From: Pseudomonadota bacterium
GTDB lineage: Bacteria; Pseudomonadota; Gammaproteobacteria; Steroidobacterales; Steroidobacteraceae
Reading direction: 5' to 3'
DNA length: 64,000 bases
Assembly: GCA_016720075.1 (NCBI GenBank)
Contig: JADJXW010000002.1
Coordinates: forward strand, 62,001 to 126,000
Part shown: positions 35,269 through 43,776 of the stretch, piece after piece
Numbering within the stretch: the first letter of the stretch is position 1
Layout of the letters: each line of letters begins with the position of its first letter
The notes under the pieces: model-generated
Told to the model about the DNA's origin: nothing
The model's input: only the letters and a program-made list of their open reading frames with translations
The model's database searches: none
Program-made: the position numbers and the translations under genes

Positions 35269-36045
35269 CTACTTGCCCTGGCTGGCGCTCTGGATCATCG
35301 CGTCGGCTTCCTGGGACGAGCAATTGAGCGACAGCAGCTGGTCGAAGGGAGCCAGCTTCAGTGTCTGCTTCGGTACCGTCCAGGGGCCGGTCAGGGTCTT
35401 GGGATCCGTGACCACCGCCTCCACCTCGAGCGTGTTCGCGTCGACCCGGCGATAGCGCTCGACGATGCGCATGGCATCCGAATGTATCGAAACACGGCCC
35501 TCGGCGAACATCCACGTGTCGTCGGTGAAGTTGGTCACGTCGACGACGAAGGTATCGCCTTCCCAATGTCCCACCGCGTCACCGCGCTGGCTGGGTGGCT
35601 GGTCCTCGCGATGCGGCCTGCCGTCCGTCGGCACCAGCTGGTAGTCGTGGAAAGTCTCTGACAGCAACACCACCATCTTCGGCGTTGCGACGATCTGCCC
35701 GACGGCACCGACATTCCACAGCCGGACGTTCAGCGTGCCGAAAGCCACCGGCGCGCACCTGAGCGTCGGATCATCCTTGTCGCTGAGCTTGGCGGATGCA
35801 GCCGCCGCCTCCGGCGTGTACAGGCTCGTGTAGCTGGGGCCCGCGGCATTGCCCGGCCCGCGAGTCCGGTTCCTGCTTCCGATATCACCCCCACCCCACC
35901 AGACGCCGGAAAGATCCGGATGACCGTCGGCCATGCGGGGAACCGCACCGGCGGCGGATTTCGCATCCGGCGCAGCCGCGAGCGCCGCCAGCGGCGCCAG
36001 TGCGCACAAAGCCAACACGCCACGCCATAAGGTATTCGTTTGCAT
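35269..36045 (-). CDS. Secreted protein of the PDLSGVW-type family beside DUF6152
   Basis: A 258-residue protein with a signal peptide (LALCALAPLAALAAA). The start is ATG 36045, preceded by GGAGGACAG. Blocks are DGHPDLSGVWWGGG near the mature N-terminus, CAPVAFGTL, VGHWEGDTFVVDVTNF, and SIHSDAMRIVERYRRVD. I have seen this pattern in many uncharacterised secreted proteins of Steroidobacter-like and acidobacterial genomes. The protein at 55902 shares the W(D/E)xD..V block. It starts 20 bases after the DUF6152 gene on the same strand and is probably co-transcribed with it. No function is known. Confidence 0.78.
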   Translation of the reverse strand: MQTNTLWRGVLALCALAPLAALAAAPDAKSAAGAVPRMADGHPDLSGVWWGGGDIGSRNRTRGPGNAAGPSYTSLYTPEAAAASAKLSDKDDPTLRCAPVAFGTLNVRLWNVGAVGQIVATPKMVVLLSETFHDYQLVPTDGRPHREDQPPSQRGDAVGHWEGDTFVVDVTNFTDDTWMFAEGRVSIHSDAMRIVERYRRVDANTLEVEAVVTDPKTLTGPWTVPKQTLKLAPFDQLLSLNCSSQEADAMIQSASQGK

Positions 36046-36065
36046 CTGTCCTCCGGCCGCTGCTG

Positions 36066-36494
36066 TCACTTCGCCGCGGGTGTTTCCTGCGGCCCGAACA
36101 ATCCGAACACCGTGCCATCGGCAATCGTCAGTTCACGCAGCATGGCCATGTTCTGCGACGGGTCCTTGGCGTGGAAGCCCGAGATCGTGACGACATCGCC
36201 CGGCTTGATCACGCTGGCCTTGTAGCCATTGCGGATCATGCCGCTGGGCGTACCCGCCTCGAAGGCCCAGTGGGCGACGTTGCCGGCGTCATCCTTGACG
36301 TCGATGTAGAACCAGGAATGCGGATTGGTGAGCCGTACCTTCACGATGGTGCCCGTCACCTTCACCGACTTTTCCATGTCGTATACGGCGGCAAAGGAGT
36401 GATGTGCCGACGCGGGCAGCGCAGCGCCCAGGGCGAGCACCAGCAAGGCGCCAGCCAGGGCCGGGGCGATTGTGGATCTGACAGGGTTGCGCAT
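36066..36494 (-). CDS. DUF6152 family periplasmic protein, copy 2
   Basis: A 142-residue secreted protein from ATG 36494, preceded by AGAGGGGAA. The signal peptide ends LPASA at residue 30, so the mature N-terminus is predicted as HHSFAAVYD. The domain continues KVTGTIVKVRLTNPHSW, then AHWAFEAGTPSGMIRNG, then PGDVVTISGFHAKDPSQ, which parallels copy 1 at 15026 block by block. Unlike copies 1 and 3, no DUF6644 gene is adjacent; the partner is the secreted protein downstream. Function unknown. Confidence 0.85.
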   Translation of the reverse strand: MRNPVRSTIAPALAGALLVLALGAALPASAHHSFAAVYDMEKSVKVTGTIVKVRLTNPHSWFYIDVKDDAGNVAHWAFEAGTPSGMIRNGYKASVIKPGDVVTISGFHAKDPSQNMAMLRELTIADGTVFGLFGPQETPAAK

Positions 36495-36568
36495 GGATTC
36501 CCCTCTTGAAGTGTTGTGCAAGAGGCTACCGCCAGCGCGCGCGGTGGGCAAATCCCGCTCGCAGGGCG

Positions 36569-37039
36569 CTATGCGCGGCCTTTGCCCAGTGAGCGGCGCA
36601 GGACGACCGCGTCCTCGCGCCCGCCCTCCGCCTGGTAGTAGCCGCGCCGCATGCCGATCTGCGTGAAGCCCAGCGATTGATAGAGCCGGATGGCCGCCGT
36701 GTTCGACGGCCGCACCTCGAGGAACACATCCACCACCCGCAGGCTGCGGGCGAACTCCAGCAGGTGCCACATCAGCTGCGAACCGATGCCCCGCGTGCGG
36801 AAGGATTCGGCCACGCACAGGTTCAGCACGTGCGCCTCGCCGGCCCCGGTGCTCATGATGCCGTAGCCCATCACGATCGAATCGAGCTCCGCGACGCAGC
36901 AGTAGTAGCCGGCCCGCAGGCAGTCGCGGAATATCGCATCGCTCCACGGGAAGGCATAGGAGCGCCGCTCGAGCTGCGCCACGGTTGCGACATCGTCGAA
37001 ACCCATGTCGCGGATCAGGATCTCGGGAGGTGCGTTCAC
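36569..37039 (-). CDS. rimI: Ribosomal protein S18 alanine N-acetyltransferase
   Basis: A 156-residue GNAT that acetylates the N-terminus of S18. The acetyl-CoA loop is visible as VAESFRTRGIGSQLM, followed by FLEVRPSNTAAIRLYQSLGF, which is the RimI signature. The start is GTG 37039, overlapping the udg stop as GTGA; the frame upstream of it belongs to udg. The pssA-udg-rimI run is one leftward operon with one- to four-base overlaps. Confidence 0.9.
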   Translation of the reverse strand: MNAPPEILIRDMGFDDVATVAQLERRSYAFPWSDAIFRDCLRAGYYCCVAELDSIVMGYGIMSTGAGEAHVLNLCVAESFRTRGIGSQLMWHLLEFARSLRVVDVFLEVRPSNTAAIRLYQSLGFTQIGMRRGYYQAEGGREDAVVLRRSLGKGRA

Positions 37040-37674
37040 GCCTGCGTGCCGGATGCCACGCGCCGCGCGAACTTGAGGTCCTCCCATGCCTTGCGCTTTT
37101 CCGTGGGAGAACGCAGCAGGTAGGCTGGGTGATAGGTGATCACCAGCGGAATGCCTGCGGCGCCGAAACTGTGCACATGGCCGCGCAGCTTGCCGATGGG
37201 AGTGTCGGTGGCCAGCAGGTTCTGCGCCGCGATGCGCCCCACGGCCAGCATGATGCGGGGTTGAAGCTGCGCGATCTGCCGCTCCAGGTAAGGCAGGCAC
37301 TGCGCCACTTCGGCGGGCGCGGGGTCGCGGTTGTTCGGCGGCCTGCACTTGAGCACATTGGCGATGAACACCTGCTCGCGGGCGAGCCCGATGCCGCGCA
37401 GCATGGAATCGAGCAGCCCACCCGCACGGCCCACGAATGGCTCGCCCTGCTTGTCTTCCTCGGCGCCCGGCGCTTCGCCCACCACCAGCCAGCGGGCCTT
37501 GCGATCGCCGACGCCGAACACGGTGCGCGTGCGGGTTTCACACAGCCCGCACTTGCGGCACTCGGCCACCTCGGCGGCGATGGTTTCCCAGCTCTCGCCC
37601 GCTGTGGCCAGCGGTCGGCGCTGCCGCCAGTCGTCGATGCCCAGGGCCGCGAGGTACGTGGCGCGCCCCTCCAT
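37036..37674 (-). CDS. Uracil-DNA glycosylase, family 4 (Fe-S type)
   Basis: A 212-residue enzyme that removes uracil from DNA. Iron-sulfur ligands appear as CRKCGLC (about residues 39-45) and further cysteines in NVLKCRPPNNRDP and AQCLPYL. The catalytic motif GEAPGAEEDKQGEPFVGRAG and the HPAYLLRSP loop are those of family 4. The ATG shares one base with the pssA stop (TGATG). Unlike E. coli Ung, this type is common in thermophiles, Actinobacteria and many Proteobacteria. Confidence 0.91.
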   Translation of the reverse strand: MEGRATYLAALGIDDWRQRRPLATAGESWETIAAEVAECRKCGLCETRTRTVFGVGDRKARWLVVGEAPGAEEDKQGEPFVGRAGGLLDSMLRGIGLAREQVFIANVLKCRPPNNRDPAPAEVAQCLPYLERQIAQLQPRIMLAVGRIAAQNLLATDTPIGKLRGHVHSFGAAGIPLVITYHPAYLLRSPTEKRKAWEDLKFARRVASGTQA

Positions 37675-38453
37675 CAGGTCGCATCCGGTTCCTGCGGCTC
37701 GCGACGCTGTCCGCGCCGCATGCGCTTGAGCACCCAGAACAGCGGACCGGACAGCGCGTAGGTGCCGAAGATGGCGAGCAGCGCGGTGGGCGGATAAAGG
37801 GCAATCAGGATGAAACCCAGCGGCACCAGCAGGAAGGTGGCGAAGCGCACCGGGCCCTCGGCGTCCAGCTTCTTGAAACTGTTGTAGCCGAAGCTGCTGA
37901 CCATCAGGAAGCCGGCCGTCGCCGTCACCAGCGCGGCCATGATGAGCCCGGCCAGACCCGGTTCACGCCACTCGCTGGATGACCAGATGAATGCCGAGAC
38001 GATGGCCGCCGCTGAGGGGCTGGGCAGTCCTTCGAAAAAGCGCTTGTCGGCCGCGGTGCGGGTGTTGAACCGCGCCAGGCGCAGCGCCGCGCATGCCGCG
38101 TAGAAGAAGGCCGCGAGCCAGCCTACGCGGCCCCAGACCTGGCCGTACTCGAACAGGCGCACCACGCCCCACTGGTAGGCCACGATGGCTGGCGCCACGC
38201 CAAACGAGACCATGTCGGCGAGGGAGTCGTATTCCTTGCCAAAGGCGCTCTCGGTGCGCGTCAGGCGCGCCACGCGGCCGTCGAGGGTGTCCATCAGCAT
38301 GGCGGCGAACACGGCGAAGCCGGCGCGCTCGTAGTTGCCGTCGATGGCCGCGACGATGGCGTAGAAGCCCGAGAACAGGCAGCCCGTGGTGAACAGGTTC
38401 GGCAGCAGGTAGATCGCGCGGCTGCGCGGGCGTTCTGGGGTGGGGGCGTCCAT
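37674..38453 (-). CDS. pssA: CDP-diacylglycerol--serine O-phosphatidyltransferase
   Basis: A 259-residue integral membrane enzyme that makes phosphatidylserine from CDP-diacylglycerol and serine. The CDP-alcohol phosphotransferase motif is DTLDGRVARLTRTESAFG followed by KEYDSLAD. The N-terminal IYLLPNLFTTGCLFSGFYAI and ARFN block are typical of the Bacillus-type PssA. About eight membrane helices are predicted. It leads the pssA-udg-rimI operon and is divergent from proS across 60 bases, in which I see only a weak TATAGA. Confidence 0.92.
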   Translation of the reverse strand: MDAPTPERPRSRAIYLLPNLFTTGCLFSGFYAIVAAIDGNYERAGFAVFAAMLMDTLDGRVARLTRTESAFGKEYDSLADMVSFGVAPAIVAYQWGVVRLFEYGQVWGRVGWLAAFFYAACAALRLARFNTRTAADKRFFEGLPSPSAAAIVSAFIWSSSEWREPGLAGLIMAALVTATAGFLMVSSFGYNSFKKLDAEGPVRFATFLLVPLGFILIALYPPTALLAIFGTYALSGPLFWVLKRMRRGQRREPQEPDAT

Positions 38454-38513
38454 GGATTGCGTGCATCATATAGACTGGTGGGCCAGCCCGACAAACCATT
38501 CATACAGGTTTTC

Positions 38514-40220
38514 ATGCGTCTTTCCCGCTATCCCGTCAACACCGCGAAAGAGACTCCGGCCGACGCCGAAGTCATCAGCCACCAGCTGATGCTGCGCGCC
38601 GGCCTGATCCGCCGCCTGGCCGCCGGCATCTACACCTTCCTGCCCATGGGCCTGCGCGCGGTGCGCAAGGTCGAGAAGATCATCCGCGAGGAGATGGACC
38701 GCGCCGGCGCGTACGAAATGCTGATGCCGGCGGTGCAGCCCGCCGAACTGTGGCAGGAATCGGCACGCTGGGAACAGTACGGTCCGGAACTGCTGCGCTT
38801 CAAGGATCGCCACGACCGTGAATTCGTCATCGGCCCCACGGCCGAGGAAGTGATCACCGATGTCGCCCGGCGCGAACTGAAAAGCTATCGACAGCTGCCG
38901 GTGAACTTCTACCAGATCCAGATGAAGTTCCGCGACGAGATCCGGCCGCGCTTCGGCGTGATGCGCGGCCGCGAGTTCCTGATGAAGGACGCGTATTCGT
39001 TCCATGCCGACCAGGAATCCCTCGCCGAAGGCTATGCCGCGATGAAGACGGCCTACACGCGCATGTTCGAGCGCATGGGCCTGACCTTCCGCGCCGTGCG
39101 CGCCGACACCGGGTCGATCGGCGGCAGCGCGTCGGAGGAATTCCAGGTGCTGGCCGATTCCGGCGAGGACGCGATCGCCGTGTCCGACGCGGATGATTAC
39201 GCCGCCAATCTCGAGCTCGCGCCAACGCCCGTCTACGACGGCAAGCGCCCCGCCGCCACGCAGAGCCTGGCGACGGTGCCCACCCCGGCCACGAAGACGA
39301 TCGCCGACGTCAGCAAGCTGCTGGGCGTCGACGCCACGCGCTGCGTGAAGACGCTGATCGTCGAGGGCAGCGATGGTGGCGTGGTGGCGATGGTCATCCG
39401 CGGCGACCACGAGATGAATGCGGTGAAGGCGCAGAAGGTGGCGGGCGTTGCCAGCCCGCTGCGCATGGCCACGGCGCAGCGCGTGCTCGCCGGCACCGGC
39501 ACCGAGCCGGGTTTCCTGGGACCGGTCGGCCTCAAGTGCCGCATCGTGGTCGATCACGCGGCGGCGGCGCTCGCCGATTTCGTCTGCGGCGCCAACGCCA
39601 GGGATGCACACCTCACCGGCGTGAACTGGGGCCGCGACCTGCCGGAGCCGGAAACCGCCGACCTGCGCAATGTGGTGGCGGGCGATCCCAGCCCCTCGGG
39701 CCAGGGAAAGCTGGCCATCCGCCGCGGCATCGAGGTGGGCCACATTTTCCAGCTGGGCCGCAAGTACAGCGAGGCCATGCAGGCCTCGGTGCTCGATCCG
39801 GCCGGCAAGCCCCTGACCCCGCTGATGGGCTGCTATGGCATTGGTGTGACGCGCGTCGTGGCGGCCGCCATTGAACAGAACCACGATGACAAGGGCATCA
39901 TCTGGCCCGACCCCATCGCGCCCTACACCGTGCTGCTCGTTACCCTCAATCACGATCGCTCCGAAGCCGTTCGCAATGCGGCCGATTCGCTGTATGCCGA
40001 ACTCGGCGCCGCCGGCATCGACGTGCTCTACGACGACCGCGACGCGCGGCCGGGCGTGAAGTTCGCCGACGCTGAACTGCTGGGCATTCCCCACTGCGTG
40101 ATCATCGGCGACCGCGGGCTCGCGGCCGGCCAGCTCGAATACCGCCACCGGCGCACCGGCGCGACCGGTGAGCTCCCCGTCAATGGCCTGCTCGACGCCC
40201 TCCGCGCGCGCCTGGCGTAA
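38514..40220 (+). CDS. proS: Prolyl-tRNA synthetase, bacterial type
   Basis: A 568-residue class II synthetase. Motif 1 lies in the N-terminal LMLRAGLIRRLAAGIYTFLPMG region, motif 2 in FRDEIRPRFGVMRGREFLMKDAYSF, and motif 3 in GCYGIGVTRVVAAAIEQ. The inserted editing domain (INS) spans about residues 225-400, so it can clear alanyl-tRNA(Pro). I take ATG 38514, where the family N-terminus MRLSRYPVNT begins. Its 3' end overlaps the transglycosylase gene by 35 bases. Confidence 0.94.
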   Translation: MRLSRYPVNTAKETPADAEVISHQLMLRAGLIRRLAAGIYTFLPMGLRAVRKVEKIIREEMDRAGAYEMLMPAVQPAELWQESARWEQYGPELLRFKDRHDREFVIGPTAEEVITDVARRELKSYRQLPVNFYQIQMKFRDEIRPRFGVMRGREFLMKDAYSFHADQESLAEGYAAMKTAYTRMFERMGLTFRAVRADTGSIGGSASEEFQVLADSGEDAIAVSDADDYAANLELAPTPVYDGKRPAATQSLATVPTPATKTIADVSKLLGVDATRCVKTLIVEGSDGGVVAMVIRGDHEMNAVKAQKVAGVASPLRMATAQRVLAGTGTEPGFLGPVGLKCRIVVDHAAAALADFVCGANARDAHLTGVNWGRDLPEPETADLRNVVAGDPSPSGQGKLAIRRGIEVGHIFQLGRKYSEAMQASVLDPAGKPLTPLMGCYGIGVTRVVAAAIEQNHDDKGIIWPDPIAPYTVLLVTLNHDRSEAVRNAADSLYAELGAAGIDVLYDDRDARPGVKFADAELLGIPHCVIIGDRGLAAGQLEYRHRRTGATGELPVNGLLDALRARLA

Positions 40221-40821
40221 GGCGGCGGCGCTGCTGCTCGCCTGGCTGGCGCTGGCCGGCCCGGCGTCGGCCGACGCCCAGCGCGACCCGGAACTGCGCA
40301 GCATCGTGGCGCAGGCCATCGACGCGGCCGAATGCTTCCCCGACAAATTCGACTCGGCCGTGTGGTTCACGATGATGGAGCCCAAGCTGCGCCGCATCGT
40401 GCGCGATCCGGCCGAGCGCATGCAGATCCTGAAGACCGCCTTCTGCGAAGCGCATCGCCCGGGCCTGCAGAGGCTGCCGCCCGGACTCGTGCTGGCGGTG
40501 ATCGACATCGAGAGCCGCTTCGACCGCTGGGCCGTTTCCTCGGCCGGCGCCGTGGGCCTGATGCAGGTGATGCCCTTCTGGCCCGAGCAGCTCGGCATGA
40601 AGCGCCACCAGCTCACGCAGATCGAAGCCAACATGCGCATGGGCTGCGCGATCCTGCGTTTCTATCTGCAGCGCGAGAAGAACGACGTGCGCCGCGCGCT
40701 GGCGCGCTACAACGGCAGCGTGGGCAGGCGCGAATATCCCGACAAGGTCGTGGGTCGCTGGACGCGCAACTGGAATGGCGCGGATGACCTGGGCATGTCG
40801 AAGGTCACCTCCACGCGATGA
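40186..40821 (+). CDS. Lytic transglycosylase SLT domain protein
   Basis: A 211-residue secreted or membrane-anchored protein. A signal peptide of about 28 residues ends AGPASA. The SLT lysozyme-like domain holds the catalytic Glu in VIDIESRFDRWAVSS, then GAVGLMQVMPFW, and closes with LARYNGSVG. It cleaves peptidoglycan glycan strands with a 1,6-anhydro product. I start at ATG 40186, inside the end of proS, because this gives the signal peptide; GTG 40168 is possible. The stop overlaps the wrbA-like start (ATGA). Confidence 0.87.
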   Translation, partial: ACSTPSARAWRKAAALLLAWLALAGPASADAQRDPELRSIVAQAIDAAECFPDKFDSAVWFTMMEPKLRRIVRDPAERMQILKTAFCEAHRPGLQRLPPGLVLAVIDIESRFDRWAVSSAGAVGLMQVMPFWPEQLGMKRHQLTQIEANMRMGCAILRFYLQREKNDVRRALARYNGSVGRREYPDKVVGRWTRNWNGADDLGMSKVTSTR

Positions 40822-41438
40822 CCGGCAACGCAGAAATCCTCGTCGTCTACTACTCGCGCAACGGCACCACGGCGCAACTTGCCCGGCAGGTGTGCCGCGG
40901 CGTGGAATCGGTGGCGGGCGCCGCCGCGCGGCTGCGCAGCGTGCCGCCGGTGTCGGCCGAGAGCGAGCGGCCCGTCGCCGGCGTGCCAGACCAGGGCGCC
41001 CCCTGGGCCACGCTCGATGACCTGGCCGCCTGTGACGGCCTGATCCTCGGCAGCCCGGTGCGCTTCGGCAACATGGCGGCGCCACTGAAGTATTTCCTCG
41101 ACCAGACTTCCGGCCTGTGGCTGCGCGGCGGCCTCGTCGACCGGCCCGCTGCGGTGTTCACCTCTTCGCAGACCATGCATGGCGGCCAGGAAAGCACGCT
41201 GCTGTCGATGATGACGCCGCTGCTGCATCACGGAATGGTGCTGGCCGGGCTGCCCTTCACGCAGCCCGAGCTGCCGGCCACGCGCAGCGGTGGCACGCCG
41301 TATGGCGCCTCGCATGTCACGTCCGCCAGCACCGACGGCCAGCTCACCGCGGAGGAATCCCAGCTCGCGCGCGCACTGGGCCGCCGCGTGGCCACGCTGG
41401 CGCTGGCGCTGAAGGCCACGCGCCGCGAACAGGCCTAG
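40818..41438 (+). CDS. wrbA: NAD(P)H:quinone oxidoreductase, WrbA/flavodoxin-like
   Basis: A 206-residue flavodoxin-fold protein. The FMN phosphate loop is VVYYSRNGTTAQLARQV, and GSPVRFGNMAAPLKYFLDQTSGLW plus TSSQTMHGGQESTLLSMMTPLLHHGM are WrbA-type quinone-site blocks. It reduces quinones by two electrons. The start overlaps the transglycosylase stop as ATGA, and the stop overlaps the convergent hda stop within CTAG (41435-41438). Confidence 0.88.
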   Translation: MTGNAEILVVYYSRNGTTAQLARQVCRGVESVAGAAARLRSVPPVSAESERPVAGVPDQGAPWATLDDLAACDGLILGSPVRFGNMAAPLKYFLDQTSGLWLRGGLVDRPAAVFTSSQTMHGGQESTLLSMMTPLLHHGMVLAGLPFTQPELPATRSGGTPYGASHVTSASTDGQLTAEESQLARALGRRVATLALALKATRREQA

Positions 41439-42133
41439 GGCGTTTCCGGGCCGCCCGGCTCCTGCATTCCCAGCACCTGGCGAATGAAGGGCACCGTCAC
41501 GCGGCGCTGCTCGGCCAGCGACGCCGCATCCAGTTCATCGAGAATCGCCGTCAGGCGCCCCATGTCGCGCGCGAAGCGCCGCTGCAGGAAACCCACGGTC
41601 TCATCAGGCAATTCGAAACCCCGCGTGCGGGCACGCAGCTGCAGCGCCTGGCGCTGCTGGTCTTCATCCAGCGGCCGCAGTCCATAGTGCGTGAGCGCCG
41701 CCAGGCGCGAGGCCAGGTCGGGCAGGCGCAAAGGCAGCCGGGTGGCCGGTGCGGTCGCCGCGACGGCCATGCCACTGCCCCGGCGTTCGTTGTGGAGCCT
41801 GAAAAGCGCCTGCTCCCAGGCGGCATCGCCCGCGATCAGGTGCAGATCGTCGATGGCCACCAGAGGCAGGCCAGCGGCCCCCTCCAGTACTCCGGGACCC
41901 AGCTCGGCCAGCGTGGCGAGCGGCAGGTAGGCCGCGCCCGGGACTGCCACGCACAGTCCCTGCAGCAGATGCGTCTTGCCGCTGCCGGCCGCGCCGTGCA
42001 CGAACAGTGCGCCGGCGCCGGCAGTGGCGGCAAGTTCGCGGGCGGCGGCCAGTGCCAGTGGGTTGTCGCCCGCCAGGAAGTTGCCGAGCAGGGCCCGATC
42101 GGTGAGGCGCACGCCCAGCGTCAATTGCCTCAT
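41435..42133 (-). CDS. hda: DnaA regulatory inactivator Hda
   Basis: A 232-residue AAA+ protein homologous to DnaA domain III. Walker A is HGAAGSGKTHLLQ (about residues 46-58) and Walker B is LVAIDDLHLI. The N-terminal MRQLTLGVRLTDRALLGNFLAGDN carries the QLxLxx-type clamp-binding segment of Hda, which stimulates ATP hydrolysis by DnaA after initiation. There is no DNA-binding domain IV, which excludes DnaA itself. The start overlaps the pgsA stop as ATGA. Confidence 0.9.
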   Translation of the reverse strand: MRQLTLGVRLTDRALLGNFLAGDNPLALAAARELAATAGAGALFVHGAAGSGKTHLLQGLCVAVPGAAYLPLATLAELGPGVLEGAAGLPLVAIDDLHLIAGDAAWEQALFRLHNERRGSGMAVAATAPATRLPLRLPDLASRLAALTHYGLRPLDEDQQRQALQLRARTRGFELPDETVGFLQRRFARDMGRLTAILDELDAASLAEQRRVTVPFIRQVLGMQEPGGPETP

Positions 42134-42681
42134 CGGGCCGCCGACGCATGCGCGAACGCGCGCTTCAGGAAGCGCGACACGTAGTCCACGCCGCTGGCCA
42201 CCGTGGTGATCACCATCACCACGGCCAGCGCGTCCAGCACCTCGCGCGGCGGAATCTGGATGGAGCTGGCGAGGATCAGCGCGAGCAGGTAGAGGATCTG
42301 CATGCCGGTGTTGATCTTGCTGATGATCGTGGGCCGCCCGCGCAGCGGCCCGAACCACAGCCGGAACACCAGCGCGCCGACGCCGATAACAAGGTCGCGC
42401 GTCACGGCCACGGTCGCCACCCACCACGGCGCGATGTCGAGCCACGCGGCCGTGATGAACACCGACACCAGCAGCAGCTTGTCGGCCAGGGGGTCGAGGA
42501 CGCGCCCCAGGTCGCTGGTCCACTGGAAGCGCTTGGCAAGGTAACCGTCCAGCGCGTCGGACACGGCGGCGATGCTGAACAGCACGAGGATGAGCGCCTG
42601 CTCGCCCGCGACCATTGCCTGCAGCAGCGGCACGATCAGGGCAATACGGACCAGGCAGATGATGTTGGGAAGGTGGCGCAT
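42130..42681 (-). CDS. pgsA: CDP-diacylglycerol--glycerol-3-phosphate 3-phosphatidyltransferase
   Basis: A 183-residue membrane enzyme for phosphatidylglycerol synthesis. The CDP-alcohol phosphotransferase motif is SDALDGYLAKRFQ followed by TSDLGRVLDPLADK, with Lys in place of the usual Arg after DGxxA. The start ATG 42681 gives the family N-terminus LPNIICLVRIALI. It forms an operon with hda and is divergent from purM; the 67-base gap shows no strong promoter. Confidence 0.92.
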   Translation of the reverse strand: MRHLPNIICLVRIALIVPLLQAMVAGEQALILVLFSIAAVSDALDGYLAKRFQWTSDLGRVLDPLADKLLLVSVFITAAWLDIAPWWVATVAVTRDLVIGVGALVFRLWFGPLRGRPTIISKINTGMQILYLLALILASSIQIPPREVLDALAVVMVITTVASGVDYVSRFLKRAFAHASAAR

Positions 42682-42748
42682 GACGCAGCACGGGGCTGGC
42701 CTATACAATATCCGAAGCGGCCAACCCGCTGGAAATCCACACGGCACC

Positions 42749-43776
42749 ATGCAGAAATCCCCCGGGCTGACGTATCGCGATGCCGGAGTCGACATCGACG
42801 CCGGCGACGAACTGGTCGAACGAATCAAGCCCATCGTCAAGCGCACCCAGCGCCCCGAGGTGCTGGCCGGCGTGGGTGGTTTCGGCGCCCTGGTGGGCCT
42901 GCCGCAGCGCTATCGCGAACCGGTGCTCGTTTCCGGCACCGACGGCGTCGGCCCAAGCTGCGCCTGGCCATCGACACCGGGCGGCACGATCGCATCGGCA
43001 TCGACCTGGTGGCCATGTGCGTCAACGACGTGTCGGTGCAGGGCGCGGAGCCGCTGTTCTTCCTCGATTACTACGCCACCGGCAAGCTGTCGGTGGACGT
43101 GGCCGCCACCGTCATTTCCGGCATCGCCGAGGGCTGCCAGCTGGCGGGCTGCGCGCTGGTGGGCGGCGAAACGGCGGAAATGCCGGGCATGTACCACGGC
43201 GGCGACTACGACCTGGCGGGGTTCTGCGTGGGCGTGGTCGAACGCAGCGAGATCATCGACGGCACCCGCGTGAAGGCCGGCGACGCCATCATCGGCATGG
43301 CCTCCTCGGGCGTGCATTCCAATGGCTATTCGCTGGTGCGCAAGCTCATCCAGGTGGCGGGCGCCGACGAACGCACGCAGCTCGACGGCCGGCCGCTCTT
43401 CGACCGCCTGCTCGAACCCACTCGCATCTACGTGAAGAACATGCTGCAGCTGGCCGCGGCGATGCCGGTGCATGCCTTCGCGCACATCACCGGCGGTGGT
43501 CTGACCGACAACATCCCGCGCGTGCTGCCCGAAGGCATGGAGGCGCGGCTCGAGCGCCGCGCCTGGCATCGCGATCCGCTGTTCGACTGGCTGGCCGCCA
43601 CCGGCAACATCGAGGCCGCCGAGATGCACCGCACGTTCAACTGCGGCATCGGCATGATCGCCGTGGTCGCGGCCGACAAGGCCGACGAGGCCCTGCGGCT
43701 CCTGAATGGCGCCGGCGAACGCGCCACGCTCATCGGCCAGATCCGCGCGGGCAACGCAGGCGTCGTGATTGACTGA
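42749..43776 (+). CDS. purM: Phosphoribosylformylglycinamidine cyclo-ligase, frameshifted in this sequence
   Basis: AIR synthetase, the fifth step of purine synthesis. The N-terminus from ATG 42749 (LTYRDAGVDIDAGDELVERIKP) runs to SGTDGVG. There the frame breaks at 42952/42953: the sequence GGCCCAAG would have to be GGCACCAAG to give GVGTKLRLAID. The other frame then continues with AIDTGRHDRIGIDLVAMCVNDV, GCALVGGETAEMPGMY and HITGGGLTDNIPRVLP to the stop at 43776. One missing base explains it, and an essential biosynthetic gene is unlikely to be dead. purN overlaps its 3' end by eight bases. Confidence 0.87.

Noticed and set aside
42749..43776. purM as a real pseudogene
   Set aside because: Both parts are fully conserved and one missing base restores GVGTKLRLAID; purN and DUF3108 remain coupled to its intact end.
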